A model generated the notes under the pieces. It was not told the DNA's origin. It made no database searches and saw nothing but the letters and a program-made list of their open reading frames with translations. A stretch of 55,510 nt of DNA from positions 1 to 55,510 of the forward strand of contig JAIYCR010000115.1 of the NCBI GenBank assembly GCA_027487905.1, given 5' to 3'. Positions 42,748 through 51,474 of the stretch are shown one piece after another. This DNA comes from Rubrivivax sp. Its GTDB lineage: Bacteria > Pseudomonadota > Gammaproteobacteria > Burkholderiales > Burkholderiaceae_C. Each line of letters opens with the position of its first letter. Position 1 is the first letter of the stretch. The position numbers were made by a program, and so were the translations under genes.

Positions 42748-44349
42748 GTGTCAATGCGTTTCGATATGGTGGTGGTGGGTGGGGGCTTCGCGGGTGTCTA
42801 CCAACTGCACCGTGCACGTGAGGCAGGCCTGAAGGTTCTGCTGCTGGAGGCCGGCAGCGACATCGGCGGCACCTGGTTCTGGAACCGCTACCCCGGTGCC
42901 CGCTGCGATGTCGAGAGCCTTGACTACTCCTATTCCTTCAGCCGCGACCTGGAGATCGAGTGGGAGTGGTCCGAGCGCTACGCGCCGCAGGAGGAAATCC
43001 AGCGCTACATCCGGCATGTCGCCGATCGCTTCGCCCTGTGGCCCGACATCCGGCTGCGCACCCGGGTGCAAGGCGCCCGGTTCGACGATGAAACATCGCT
43101 GTGGACCTTGACGAGCGTGGCGGGCGAGGCCTTCACCTGCCGATTCCTCGTGATGGCCACCGGTGGCATCTCGCTGCCCCAGGCACCCCAACTCGCAGGC
43201 ATGGAGCGCTTTGCAGGCGAGGTCCATCACACGGCCCAATGGCCGGACCACCCGGTCGACTTCACCGGCAAGCGGGTCTGTCTGATCGGCACCGGCTCGA
43301 GCGGTGTGCAGCTGGTGCCGGAGGTGGCCAAGACCTGCGCCCGCTTGACCGTATTCCAGCGCACCGCCAACTTCAGCGTCCCGGCTCACAACGTCGCCTA
43401 CACCCCGGTGTCGCTCGCCGCGGCGAAGGCCCGCTACCCCGAACGCCGCGCCATGGGACGCGAAGCGATCACCGGGCAGTTCCTGAACGCCAACACCAAG
43501 ACTGCGGCCGAGATGACCGAGGACGAGCGGCAGGCGGAACTGGAGTACCGCTGGAAAGGCGCCGGTGGCGGCTTCCGGATGCTGCGCACCTTCGCCGACC
43601 AGATGAGCAACATCGAGACCAACAGGCTGGTCGCCGACTTCGTGCGGTCCAAGATCAGGGCGAAGGTCAAGGACCCGCGCAAGGCCGACCTGCTCTGTCC
43701 CAAGCCTGACCTGCCCTTCGGCGGCAAGCGGCTGTGCGTGGACTCGAACTACTACGAAACCTTCAACCTGGATCACGTGGACATCGTCGATGTGAAGGCC
43801 ACCCCGATCCAGTCGGTGACCGCCAACACGCTTCGAACGACCGAGGCCGAGTTTCCCTGCGACATCCTGATCTTCGCCACCGGCTTCGACGCGCTCACCG
43901 GCGCGCTGCTGGCCATGGACATCCGCGGCGCCAAGGGTGCCAGCCTGAAGGAGTACTGGGCCGATGGCCCCCTGACCTACCTAGGCCTGACGGCGTCCGG
44001 CTTTCCGAACCTCTTCACGATCACCGGCCCCGGGAGTCCGTCGGTGCTGAGCAACGTCGTCCATTCGATCGAAACCCACGTCGACTGGATCATGCGTCTG
44101 GTGCAGACGATGCGCGAGCGGTCCTGGACCCGTGTGTCGTCCACCGCGCAGGCCGACGCATCCTGGGCGCGTCGGTGCAGCGACGAAGCCGCCAAGACGC
44201 TCTACCCCACCGCTTCGTCCTGGTACATGGGAGCCAACATTCCCGGCAAGCCACGGGTGTTCCTGCCCTTCGTCGCCGGGGTTCCGGTCTATCGCCGGGC
44301 CATCGAAGCCGTCGAGGCCAACGGCTACGAAGGCTTCGAGTTCGTTTGA
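42748..44349 (+). CDS. Flavin-containing Baeyer-Villiger monooxygenase
   Basis: A 533-residue flavoprotein. The FAD-binding motif GGGFAG is near the N-terminus, followed by LLLEAGSDIGGTWFWNRYPGARCDVES. The type I BVMO fingerprint F-x-G-x3-H-x3-W-P/D is present as FAGEVHHTAQWPD. The NADPH motif is in CLIGTGSSGVQLV. Length and the YSYSF segment match cyclohexanone/phenylacetone monooxygenase relatives. It inserts one oxygen from O2 next to a ketone carbonyl to form an ester or lactone. The GTG at 42748 is preferred, because AAGGAG ends 7 bases upstream; the ATG at 42754 is 13 bases away. Confidence 0.92.
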   Translation: MSMRFDMVVVGGGFAGVYQLHRAREAGLKVLLLEAGSDIGGTWFWNRYPGARCDVESLDYSYSFSRDLEIEWEWSERYAPQEEIQRYIRHVADRFALWPDIRLRTRVQGARFDDETSLWTLTSVAGEAFTCRFLVMATGGISLPQAPQLAGMERFAGEVHHTAQWPDHPVDFTGKRVCLIGTGSSGVQLVPEVAKTCARLTVFQRTANFSVPAHNVAYTPVSLAAAKARYPERRAMGREAITGQFLNANTKTAAEMTEDERQAELEYRWKGAGGGFRMLRTFADQMSNIETNRLVADFVRSKIRAKVKDPRKADLLCPKPDLPFGGKRLCVDSNYYETFNLDHVDIVDVKATPIQSVTANTLRTTEAEFPCDILIFATGFDALTGALLAMDIRGAKGASLKEYWADGPLTYLGLTASGFPNLFTITGPGSPSVLSNVVHSIETHVDWIMRLVQTMRERSWTRVSSTAQADASWARRCSDEAAKTLYPTASSWYMGANIPGKPRVFLPFVAGVPVYRRAIEAVEANGYEGFEFV

Positions 44350-44393
44350 TCCACCGGGCTGCATCCCGCCGCCCATCCACGAGGAGACAGTCG

Positions 44394-45431
44394 ATGAAAA
44401 GAAGACAGGTTCTGGGGACGGTCGCAGCCACGGCGCTGGCGGCACCCTGGATCGTCCGGGCTCAGCAACCCATCACGCTGAAGTTCCACACCTTCGTTCC
44501 AGCCACCTCCAACGTCTGGGTGCGGGTGATCACCCCGTGGATGCGCAAGATCGAGCAAGAGGCCTCAGGCCGGATCAAGTTCGAGACCTACAGCTCCATG
44601 CAGCTCGGGGGCACCCCGCCGCAACTGCTCGACCAGGCACGAGATGGCGTCGTCGATGTCGTCTGGACGCTCGCGGGCTACACCGCCGGACGCTTTCCCA
44701 AAGCCGAGGTGTTCGAGCTGCCGTTCATGACCTACGACGGCGAGGGCTCATCCAAGGCGGTCTGGGAATTCATGACGACGCAGGCCAGCGAGGAGATGAG
44801 GGAGCTCCAGTTCCTCGCCTTCCACACGCATGGGTTGAACGTCATCCACACCCGGCGCAAGGCCATCAGGACGATGGCCGACGCCCGCGGCATGAAGCTG
44901 CGCGGGCCGTCGCGCCGAGCCACCCAGACGCTGGCGGCCATCGGGGCCATTCCGGTGGGCATGCCCTTGCCCCAGATTCCCGATTCGCTGTCCAAGGGGG
45001 TGATCGACGGCGCGCTGATTCCCTGGGACACCGCACCTTCGGCCAAGCTCGACGAGCTGACGACCTTCCACACCGAGTTCGAGAAGGGCTTGCTCGGACT
45101 GAACAATTCGACCCAGCTGCTGGCGATGAACAGCGCGACCTACCAGAAGCTTCCGCCGGACCTTCGCAAGGTCATCGACGACAACTCGGGCCTTGCCACC
45201 TCGGCCTTCTTCGGCAAGACGATCTCCGACTACGACCCCGTCGTGCGCAAGGCCGTCCTCGACAAGGGCAACACGGTGCACACCATCGACAAGGCCGGTG
45301 CCGAGGAGTTCATCAAGGCCACGGCCTCGGTGACCGAGGACTGGGTCAAGGACATGAACGGACGCGGCCAGGACGGTCGCCGCCTTCTGGACAGCGCGCG
45401 GATGCTCATCGAGAAGCACCGCCCGCGGTGA
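44394..45431 (+). CDS. TRAP transporter periplasmic substrate-binding protein
   Basis: A 345-residue DctP-family binding protein with a twin-arginine-like signal (MKRRQVLGTVAATALAAPWI, cleavage after VRAQ). Body segments LKFHTFVPATSNVW, GRIKFETYSSMQLGG, ADARGMKLRGPSRRATQTLAAIGA, and PLPQIPDSLSKGVIDGALIPWDTA correspond to the family. It starts 44 bases after the monooxygenase gene and leads a PQM TRAP set, so its ligand is probably an acid connected with the oxidation pathway. A GAGGAGA ribosome site precedes the start. Confidence 0.92.
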   Translation: MKRRQVLGTVAATALAAPWIVRAQQPITLKFHTFVPATSNVWVRVITPWMRKIEQEASGRIKFETYSSMQLGGTPPQLLDQARDGVVDVVWTLAGYTAGRFPKAEVFELPFMTYDGEGSSKAVWEFMTTQASEEMRELQFLAFHTHGLNVIHTRRKAIRTMADARGMKLRGPSRRATQTLAAIGAIPVGMPLPQIPDSLSKGVIDGALIPWDTAPSAKLDELTTFHTEFEKGLLGLNNSTQLLAMNSATYQKLPPDLRKVIDDNSGLATSAFFGKTISDYDPVVRKAVLDKGNTVHTIDKAGAEEFIKATASVTEDWVKDMNGRGQDGRRLLDSARMLIEKHRPR

Positions 45432-45480
45432 TCGCGCCAGTCCCGTCCAGCCCGAAACGCTCACCTCGACAGCCAGGCCG

Positions 45481-45969
45481 ATGAAGCTGCTTTCACTTGC
45501 GGCCCGGATGCTCGCCATCCTGGCGGGCCTGTTGTTGACGCTGATCACGCTGGTGACCTGCGTGAGCCTGCTCGGACGCAACACGACCGGCTGGACCCTC
45601 AACGGCGATTTCGAGCTTACCGGGGTCGCCGCAGGCGCCGCCATCGCGATGTTCCTCCCGCTGTGCCAATTGCGAAGAGCGAACATCGCGGTCGATTTCT
45701 TCACCGCGCGAGCCAGCACGCAGACCCAGGCGGCGCTGGACCGACTCGGCGCGGCCCTGCTGGGCGGGGTGATGCTGCTGCTGGCGTGGCGCACGGCCAT
45801 CGGTGGCCTCAGTGCGTGGCGGTCGCGGTCGGGAACCATGATGCTCGGGTTTCCCGAATGGATCGTCTACGCGGCCATCGTTCCTCCCCTGCTGCTGACG
45901 GCAGGCATCGCGCTGGCCCAGGCCACCCAGCGCCGATCGGATCAAGACAACATGACTGACGTTTCATGA
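45481..45969 (+). CDS. TRAP transporter small permease (DctQ type)
   Basis: A 162-residue, four-helix protein with the DctQ-like pattern: LLTLITLVTCVSLLGRNTTGWTLNGDFELTGVAAG in the first half and LPLCQLRRANIAVDFFTARAS before the third helix. It is the small membrane subunit for the large permease encoded next; the two genes overlap by 4 bases (ATGA). It lacks the aromatic-rich WAEE motif of the other DctQ at 4338, showing that the two TRAP systems are from different subfamilies. Confidence 0.88.
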   Translation: MKLLSLAARMLAILAGLLLTLITLVTCVSLLGRNTTGWTLNGDFELTGVAAGAAIAMFLPLCQLRRANIAVDFFTARASTQTQAALDRLGAALLGGVMLLLAWRTAIGGLSAWRSRSGTMMLGFPEWIVYAAIVPPLLLTAGIALAQATQRRSDQDNMTDVS

Positions 45970-47282
45970 GCGCCATCACCATGGCGCTTCTCATCTTCGG
46001 CGTGATGCTCACGCTGATGGCCATTCGCGTCCCGATCGCGGTGGCGATGTTCATCGCAGGCGGCGTGGGCTACGTCCTTCAGGCGGGGTGGCTCCCCCTG
46101 TCCAGCTTCCTGAGCGCGCAGGCCTACGCACGCTTCGCGAGCTACGACCTGAGCGTGATCCCGCTGTTCATCCTGATGGGCAACTTCGCGACCCAGGGTG
46201 GCATCTCTCGCTCCCTGTTCCAGTTCGCCGCAACCGTCATGGGGCGGTTCAAGGGAGGCCTGGCGATGGGATCGGTGCTGGCCTGCGCAGCCTTCGGCGC
46301 CATCTGCGGGAGCAGCGTGGCCACCGCAGCGACCATCACCCAGGTCGCCCTGCCCGAGATGCGCAAGCATGGCTACAGCGGACGCCTGAGCACGGGCGCG
46401 CTCGCGGCCGGCGGCACCCTCGGCATCCTGATTCCCCCTTCGGTTCCCTTGGTGATCTACGCCATCCTGACCGAGCAGAACATCGCCAAGCTCTTCGCCG
46501 CGGCGATGCTGCCCGGCTTGATCGCCGTCGTCGGCTACATGATCGCCATCGCGGTCTATGTGCGCTGGTTTCCAGGCCATGCCCCCGAGCGCGACGACGC
46601 ACCCGCGATGACGGCGCAGGCACTCATTGGAATCCTGCCGATCGCGGTGATCTTCATCCTGGTGTTCGGCGGCATCTACGGGGGTCTGTTCACGCCCACC
46701 GAAGGCGCTGCCGTCGGTGCCTTTGCCACTTTCGGTGCGGCCTTGATCAAGCGCGAACTCACGGTCAGCAAGCTCAGGCAGTGCTTTTACGCGACGGCGG
46801 AGTCGACGGCGATGATCTTCCTGATCTTCCTGGGCGCGGACCTGATGAACTCGGCGCTGGCCCTCACGCAGGTGCCCGCGCAGCTTGCCGGCGCGGTGCA
46901 GGGCTGGGGGCTGCCACCCCTTGCCGTGGTGGCGGCCATTCTTCTTTACGTCGTGCTCGGCGCGGTGATGGACGAGCTCAGCATGATCCTGCTGACCATC
47001 CCGATCTTCTTCCCGATGGTGATGGCGCTGGACTTCGGCATGCCCGCGGAAAGCGTTGCGCTGTGGTTCGGCATCATGGTCCTGATGACGGTCGGATTCG
47101 GTCTGCTCGCCCCACCGGTCGGCTTGAACGTGTACGTGGTCAACGGCATGGCCAAGGACATTCCCATTGCGGAGAGCTACCGAGGGGTCATGCCCTTCCT
47201 GCTGAGCGACACCTTGAGAACCCTGCTGTTGCTCCTCTTCCCCGGCATCTCGCTGTGGTTGGTGCAGTACATCGGCGTCTAG
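45966..47282 (+). CDS. TRAP transporter large permease (DctM type)
   Basis: A 438-residue polytopic permease. Typical DctM segments are PLFILMGNFATQGGISRSLFQF, AICGSSVATAATITQVALPEMRKHGYSGRLSTGALAAGGTLGILIPPSVPLVIYA, and FTPTEGAAVGAF. It forms the ion-coupled transport channel with the preceding small permease. It lies between the binding protein/small permease and an esterase gene, which starts 6 bases later, so the whole set is likely to be one transcript. Confidence 0.95.
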   Translation: MSAITMALLIFGVMLTLMAIRVPIAVAMFIAGGVGYVLQAGWLPLSSFLSAQAYARFASYDLSVIPLFILMGNFATQGGISRSLFQFAATVMGRFKGGLAMGSVLACAAFGAICGSSVATAATITQVALPEMRKHGYSGRLSTGALAAGGTLGILIPPSVPLVIYAILTEQNIAKLFAAAMLPGLIAVVGYMIAIAVYVRWFPGHAPERDDAPAMTAQALIGILPIAVIFILVFGGIYGGLFTPTEGAAVGAFATFGAALIKRELTVSKLRQCFYATAESTAMIFLIFLGADLMNSALALTQVPAQLAGAVQGWGLPPLAVVAAILLYVVLGAVMDELSMILLTIPIFFPMVMALDFGMPAESVALWFGIMVLMTVGFGLLAPPVGLNVYVVNGMAKDIPIAESYRGVMPFLLSDTLRTLLLLLFPGISLWLVQYIGV

Positions 47283-47288
47283 CGAACC

Positions 47289-48263
47289 ATGATGCAAACG
47301 CCAGCGCTGTCGGCCGACCTTCGTGAAGCACTGGAGCTGTCGGCGAGCATTGCCCGCCGCATGGGCCCGGTGAAGTCGGGGGCGATCGCCGCCAGGCGTC
47401 GTGCGCAGGCCTGCCGTCGGCACTGGAACGAGGGCGGCCCGCAGGCCTTCAGGCTCGAGACCCGCTTGCCCGGCCCGACCCGGTCGGTGCCAGTGGTCGT
47501 CTACAAGCCCTTGGCTGCGGCTACCGCGCCGCTGCCTGTCTTCGTCTATTTCCACGGCGGCGGGTTCCGGCTTGGCACCGCGATGACCAACGACCGACAG
47601 ATGCGCGAGATCGCCCAGGCCTGGGGCGGTGCGGTCATCAGTGCCGACTACCTGCACGTGCCCGAGCATGTCTTCCCGTCCGCGGTGGAAGAGGCGGCCT
47701 GCATCCTGCAGCAGGTCCGGGCCTGCGCTTCCCGCTGGGGCCTGGACGGCGACCGCATCGCCTGCGGAGGCAACTCCGCCGGAGCGGTGCTGGCGCTGGG
47801 GGCCGCGGTGCATCTGGGTGGGCCGTCCTGGCTGCGTGCTGGCGTGGGAATCGTCGGCGCCTTCAGCTGGGACACGTCGACGCCGTCGATGCAGGCCTAC
47901 GGCGATGCAGGGCTGTTCCCGGATCGCGCCGCGGTGAAGGCCATCTTCGACGACTACCTGCCGGAGCCAGGCAGCCGATCAGACCCGCGTGCCGACCTTC
48001 TGAACGCTCCGGCCGGGATGCTTCCGCCCACCTTCCTCGCCGCGGCCGAGTTCGACGTCTTCCTCGATGGCTCCAGGGCGATGGCTGACCGACTGGCTGC
48101 GGCAGAACGCCTGGATGCACTGAAGGTGTACAGCGGCATGTCACACCTGTTCTTCGGCTTCAGCCGGTCGGTGGCGCAGGCCAAGGCCTGCATCGAGGAC
48201 ATCGCCGACTTCCTGGCCAGGCGGCTGGGGAGCCCTGGCCATCCGCTCCTCACTCGCCCCTGA
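47289..48263 (+). CDS. Alpha/beta hydrolase of the hormone-sensitive lipase family
   Basis: A 324-residue esterase. The oxyanion motif HGGG is at residues 89-92, the catalytic Ser163 is in GGNSAGA, the acid is in AAEFDVFLDG (~260), and the His in GMSHLFFGF (~285). The HSL family hydrolyses short esters and lactones. It follows the TRAP large permease by 6 bases and belongs to the monooxygenase cluster, where it would hydrolyse the ester or lactone product. The 3' end overlaps the convergent TRIC-like gene by 14 bases. Confidence 0.9.
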   Translation: MMQTPALSADLREALELSASIARRMGPVKSGAIAARRRAQACRRHWNEGGPQAFRLETRLPGPTRSVPVVVYKPLAAATAPLPVFVYFHGGGFRLGTAMTNDRQMREIAQAWGGAVISADYLHVPEHVFPSAVEEAACILQQVRACASRWGLDGDRIACGGNSAGAVLALGAAVHLGGPSWLRAGVGIVGAFSWDTSTPSMQAYGDAGLFPDRAAVKAIFDDYLPEPGSRSDPRADLLNAPAGMLPPTFLAAAEFDVFLDGSRAMADRLAAAERLDALKVYSGMSHLFFGFSRSVAQAKACIEDIADFLARRLGSPGHPLLTRP

Positions 48264-48903
48264 CCGCCTGCCACGCCGGCAGCCGCCAATCCCACACCAC
48301 CGCGGCTGCGCGCAAGCCCGTGGCGACCACCGCCGCGATGACCAGCGCCACCCAGCCGGGCAGCGCCAGCGTGTGCGCGCCCACCAGCACCCAGGCGCCC
48401 GCGAAGGAGCAGATGGCATAGGGCCGGTGGTCGTGGAAGGCGCGCGGAATCTCGTTGCAGACCACGTCGCGCAGCACGCCGCCGAACACCGCCGTCACCA
48501 TGCCGAGCAGCACGGCCACGATGGCGGGCATGCCGCTGTTCAGCGCGATCTGCGTGCCGCTGGCGGTGAAGAGGCCCAGGCCCACCGCGTCGGGCCATTG
48601 CATCGCCCGCTCGGTGGGTTCCAGGTGTCGTGCGCGCATGAAGAGCATGGCGCCGATGCACAGGGCGAGCAGCGCCCAGATCCAGCCGGCGTGCTCCACC
48701 CAGAACAGCGGGCGGCGGTCCAGCACCAGGTCGCGAACGGTGCCGCCGCCGAAGGCGGCCAGCCCCGCCACCACGCAGATGCCCACGGCATCGAGCCGCT
48801 TGCGAGCGCCCTCGATGACGCCGGACAGCGCGAAGGCCACGGTGGCCAGCGCCTCGGCGCCGGTCTGCAACTGGCTGAGCACCCAGGGCGGGGATTCGGT
48901 CAT
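48250..48903 (-). CDS. Trimeric intracellular cation (TRIC/UPF0126) channel family protein
   Basis: A 217-residue, seven-helix protein made of two repeats of the UPF0126 unit. Each repeat has a Gly-rich bend: AFGGGTVRDLVLDRRPLFWV (~50) and VFGGVLRDVVCNEIP (~135). Bacterial relatives (YicG) are structurally TRIC-like monovalent-cation channels; some annotations link them to glycine transport. It converges on the esterase gene with a 14-base overlap. No regulator is apparent. Confidence 0.92.
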   Translation of the reverse strand: MTESPPWVLSQLQTGAEALATVAFALSGVIEGARKRLDAVGICVVAGLAAFGGGTVRDLVLDRRPLFWVEHAGWIWALLALCIGAMLFMRARHLEPTERAMQWPDAVGLGLFTASGTQIALNSGMPAIVAVLLGMVTAVFGGVLRDVVCNEIPRAFHDHRPYAICSFAGAWVLVGAHTLALPGWVALVIAAVVATGLRAAAVVWDWRLPAWQAVRGE

Positions 48904-48972
48904 GGACGGGCGGCGTGGAGGAAGCGCGGTGGGGGAAAGGCGTGAATCCTAGGCGCGCCGCGAGACGCGGAG

Positions 48973-49266
48973 TCACCCGGTTTCGGGACACAGCTCCACG
49001 CATCGCACCCGCGCGTAGTCCCACGCGCTGAAGCGCACCGGCGGGCCGTACGGGGCCTTGATGAAGGGATCCTCACCAAAACACTTGTAGCTCTCCCAGA
49101 GTTCGCCCGCCGCCATGCCCGGCTTCAGCGCCGAGCGCAGGTAATCGTCGACGATTTCCCGGCAGCGTTCGATGGCCTGGTTGACGTCGGCAAACTCGCC
49201 CGCCCAGTAGCGTTCGTCGGCATCACCATGGTGAAAGTTGTCATCCACCCACACGACATAGCTCAT
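48973..49266 (-). CDS. Conserved hypothetical protein, 97 residues
   Basis: A small acidic cytoplasmic protein starting MSYVVWVDDNFHHGDADERYWAG, with a helical middle (FADVNQAIERCREIVDDYL) and an aromatic-rich C-terminus (WDYARVRCVELC). There is no signal or membrane segment. I do not recognise a characterised family. The ATG at 49266 follows a GGGAG ribosome site at good spacing; an upstream in-frame extension would be translated through the repeated palindromes and is unlikely. Two palindromic repeats lie directly upstream, so it may be the regulated gene of that site. Confidence 0.7.
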   Translation of the reverse strand: MSYVVWVDDNFHHGDADERYWAGEFADVNQAIERCREIVDDYLRSALKPGMAAGELWESYKCFGEDPFIKAPYGPPVRFSAWDYARVRCVELCPETG

Positions 49267-49292
49267 GAAGGACTCCCTGGAGTTGATCGGCC

Positions 49293-49355
49293 CTGACTTC
49301 GTTGCATTACGCAACGAAGAGATTCTGCCTGACTTCGTGTTGATGTGCAACGAAG
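49293..49355. repeat. Two 27-bp direct repeats, each containing a palindrome
   Basis: Copies at 49293-49319 and 49329-49355, 36 bases apart, share the start CTGACTTCGT and the end GCAACGAAG. The first copy contains a perfect 9-bp inverted repeat CTTCGTTGC / GCAACGAAG around ATTAC; in the second the left arm is degenerate (CTTCGTGTT). They lie in the divergent gap between the 97-residue hypothetical gene and the membrane protein gene at 49389. Tandem operators for a dimeric repressor are the simplest reading. Only two copies are present, so this is not a CRISPR array. Confidence 0.8.
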
Positions 49356-49388
49356 CCAGGTGTCCTCACGCATTACCCTTCGGTGGCC

Positions 49389-49784
49389 ATGACCTCCGAA
49401 GCCCTGCTGCGCATCGCCGCGCTGTGCGTGCTGCTCGCCAGTGCCGAGACGCTGCACGGCATTGCCCGCACCACGCTGGCCGTGCCCCGCCTGGGCAAGG
49501 ACCGGGCGACGAAATGGAGTGCGCTGACGGGCACCGTGCTGGCCGCGGCCCTGTGCGCCTGGTGGGTGCCCGGCGTCGGGCTCACCGGCTCGGCCGCACA
49601 CCTGCTGCTCGGCCTGGTGCTGGCCGCCTTCATGGCCGCCTTCGACATCGCCCTGGGCCTGGGGCTGCTGCGCAAGCCCTGGGCCCGCGTGCTGCAGGAC
49701 TTCAACCCCGCCACCGGCAACTACCTGCTCTATGGCTTGATGGCCCTGAGCCTGCTGCCCTGGCTGGTGTGGCTGAGCCGTTGA
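49389..49784 (+). CDS. Small integral membrane protein of unknown function
   Basis: A 131-residue protein with about four membrane helices: ALLRIAALCVLLASAETLHGIARTTL, GTVLAAALCAWWVPGVGL, LLLGLVLAAFMAAFDIALGLGLL and YLLYGLMALSLLPWLVWL. The first helix carries an unusual AETLHGIAR segment with a Glu-x2-His inside the membrane. No family was recognised with confidence. An in-frame GTG at 49383 is an alternative start. It reads toward the NERD-helicase gene 16 bases downstream and may be co-transcribed with it. Confidence 0.7.
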   Translation: MTSEALLRIAALCVLLASAETLHGIARTTLAVPRLGKDRATKWSALTGTVLAAALCAWWVPGVGLTGSAAHLLLGLVLAAFMAAFDIALGLGLLRKPWARVLQDFNPATGNYLLYGLMALSLLPWLVWLSR

Positions 49785-49800
49785 CCGCGAACACCTGACC

Positions 49801-51474
49801 ATGGCCCATCTCCACCCCGACACACCGCGCCGCCTGCTCAGCGCCGGCGACCATGCCGAGGCCGAGGTGGTGCGACTGCTGGCCCAGGGCCTGCCCGATG
49901 CCTACCACCTCTTCCACGGCGTCGACTGGAGCGCGGGCGCGGGCGACCAGGAGCGGCACGGCGAGTGCGACCTGGTGGTGGTGAACCAGGCCGGGGAATC
50001 GCTGCTGATCGAGGTGAAGGCCGGCGCGGTGGAGCAGGTCGACCAGCGTTTCGTCAAACGCTATGGCGCAACGGTCAAGGACGTCACACGCCAGGTGCAG
50101 GTGCAGTTCGGCGTGCTGCGCCAGCGGCTGGCCAAGGCCGGCCTGCCCGGCCCGCCGCGCTCGCTCTTGGTGATGCCGCAGGTTCGGGTGGGGTCGGAGA
50201 CGGCCGGGTGGCCGCGCGAGCGCATCGTCGATGCCGGCGACATGCCGCTGCTGTGCACACGCGTGCGCGAGGCCCTCGGCCCCGGAATGCCCGCAGCGCA
50301 CACCCTGGAGCGCGTGCGTGACTTCTACAGCGACATCTTCCAGGTCGAGCCCGATGTCTCGGCGGTGGCCCAGCGCTTCGAGGCGGTGTCCACGCGCCTG
50401 GCGTCGGGCCTGGCCACCTGGGTGCCGCGCATCCACGCACCGTCCGGCGTCATCCGCGTGGTGGCCACCGCCGGTTCGGGCAAGACGCAGCTCGCGCTGC
50501 GCCTGCTGCGCGAGGCCGCGTCGGCCGGCCGGCGTGCCGGCTATGTGTGCTTCAACCGCGCGCTGGCCGACCACATGGCCCGCCTGCTGCCGCCGTCGGT
50601 CGAGGCGCAGACCTTCCATGAACGAGGGCTCAGGCTGCTGCGCCGCGCCGGGCGCGACGTGGACTTCGCCACCCCGGGCGCCTTCGAGCAGATCGTCCGC
50701 GCCAGCCTGGACGACCCGGCCGGCGGCGCCAGCGGCCTGGACCTGCTGGTCATCGACGAGCTGCAGGACCTGCAGCCCGAGTGGGTGGGCGCGCTGCTGC
50801 GGGGCCTGCAGCACGACGCCCGCGCGGTGCTGCTCGAAGACCCCGACCAGTGCCTCTACGACGACCGCGAGCCCTTCGACATTCCCGAGGCCGTGGTCGT
50901 GCACTCGCGCGAGAACTTCCGCAGCCCCCGCTCCCTGGTCCAGACCTTGAGTCTGCTGGGCCTGGCCAGCGAGCCGATCCAGGCGATGTCGCCGCTGGAG
51001 GGCGACCTGCCCGACCCCATCGTCGCGACCGACGGCCACTGGGAGCAGGCCACCGCCCAGGCGGTGCAACGCTGCCTGCAGCGGGGCTTTCGCTTGCAGG
51101 ACATCGCGCTCGTGACGCTGCGCGGGCGCGAACGGTCGCAGCTGCTGCAGCTCGACCGCTTGGGCGAACACGCGCTGCTGCGCTTCACCGGCCGGCACGA
51201 CGCAGCCGGCGCCCCGGTCTGGACCCGCGGCGACCTTCTGGCCGACAGCGTGCGGCGCTTCAAGGGCCAGGCCATGCCCGCGGTGGTGCTCACCGAATGC
51301 GAGTTCGACACGCTGGACGAACGCACCCGGCGCGCCCTCTTCGTCGGCCTGACCCGCGCCCGGGCGCACCTGGAGTGGGTGGTGGGGCCGGGGGCTGCAG
51401 GGTGGATGGGGCGGGTGCTGGCCGCAGCGGACGGGCCGGCCGTCGAGCGGCGTTCCACCGGCTTCCCGCCATGA
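49801..51474 (+). CDS. NERD nuclease-domain UvrD-like helicase/ATPase
   Basis: A 557-residue two-domain protein. Residues ~15-110 form a NERD (nuclease-related) domain with the restriction-type active site: Asp57 (GECDLVVV) and Glu71-x-Lys73 (LIEVKAG). The C-terminal part is a superfamily 1 helicase core: Walker A ATAGSGKT (Lys228), Walker B LLVIDELQDL (Asp319-Glu320), motif III-like HSRENFRSP, and a C-terminal VGLTRARAHLEWV box. The helicase core is short compared with UvrD. Such fusions act on DNA or RNA, possibly in repair or phage defence. It sits next to a toxin-antitoxin pair and a restriction gene. Confidence 0.85.
   Translation: MAHLHPDTPRRLLSAGDHAEAEVVRLLAQGLPDAYHLFHGVDWSAGAGDQERHGECDLVVVNQAGESLLIEVKAGAVEQVDQRFVKRYGATVKDVTRQVQVQFGVLRQRLAKAGLPGPPRSLLVMPQVRVGSETAGWPRERIVDAGDMPLLCTRVREALGPGMPAAHTLERVRDFYSDIFQVEPDVSAVAQRFEAVSTRLASGLATWVPRIHAPSGVIRVVATAGSGKTQLALRLLREAASAGRRAGYVCFNRALADHMARLLPPSVEAQTFHERGLRLLRRAGRDVDFATPGAFEQIVRASLDDPAGGASGLDLLVIDELQDLQPEWVGALLRGLQHDARAVLLEDPDQCLYDDREPFDIPEAVVVHSRENFRSPRSLVQTLSLLGLASEPIQAMSPLEGDLPDPIVATDGHWEQATAQAVQRCLQRGFRLQDIALVTLRGRERSQLLQLDRLGEHALLRFTGRHDAAGAPVWTRGDLLADSVRRFKGQAMPAVVLTECEFDTLDERTRRALFVGLTRARAHLEWVVGPGAAGWMGRVLAAADGPAVERRSTGFPP

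Noticed and set aside
49293-49355. CRISPR array
   Set aside because: Only two repeats with 9 bases between them, no spacer-sized inserts and no cas genes.
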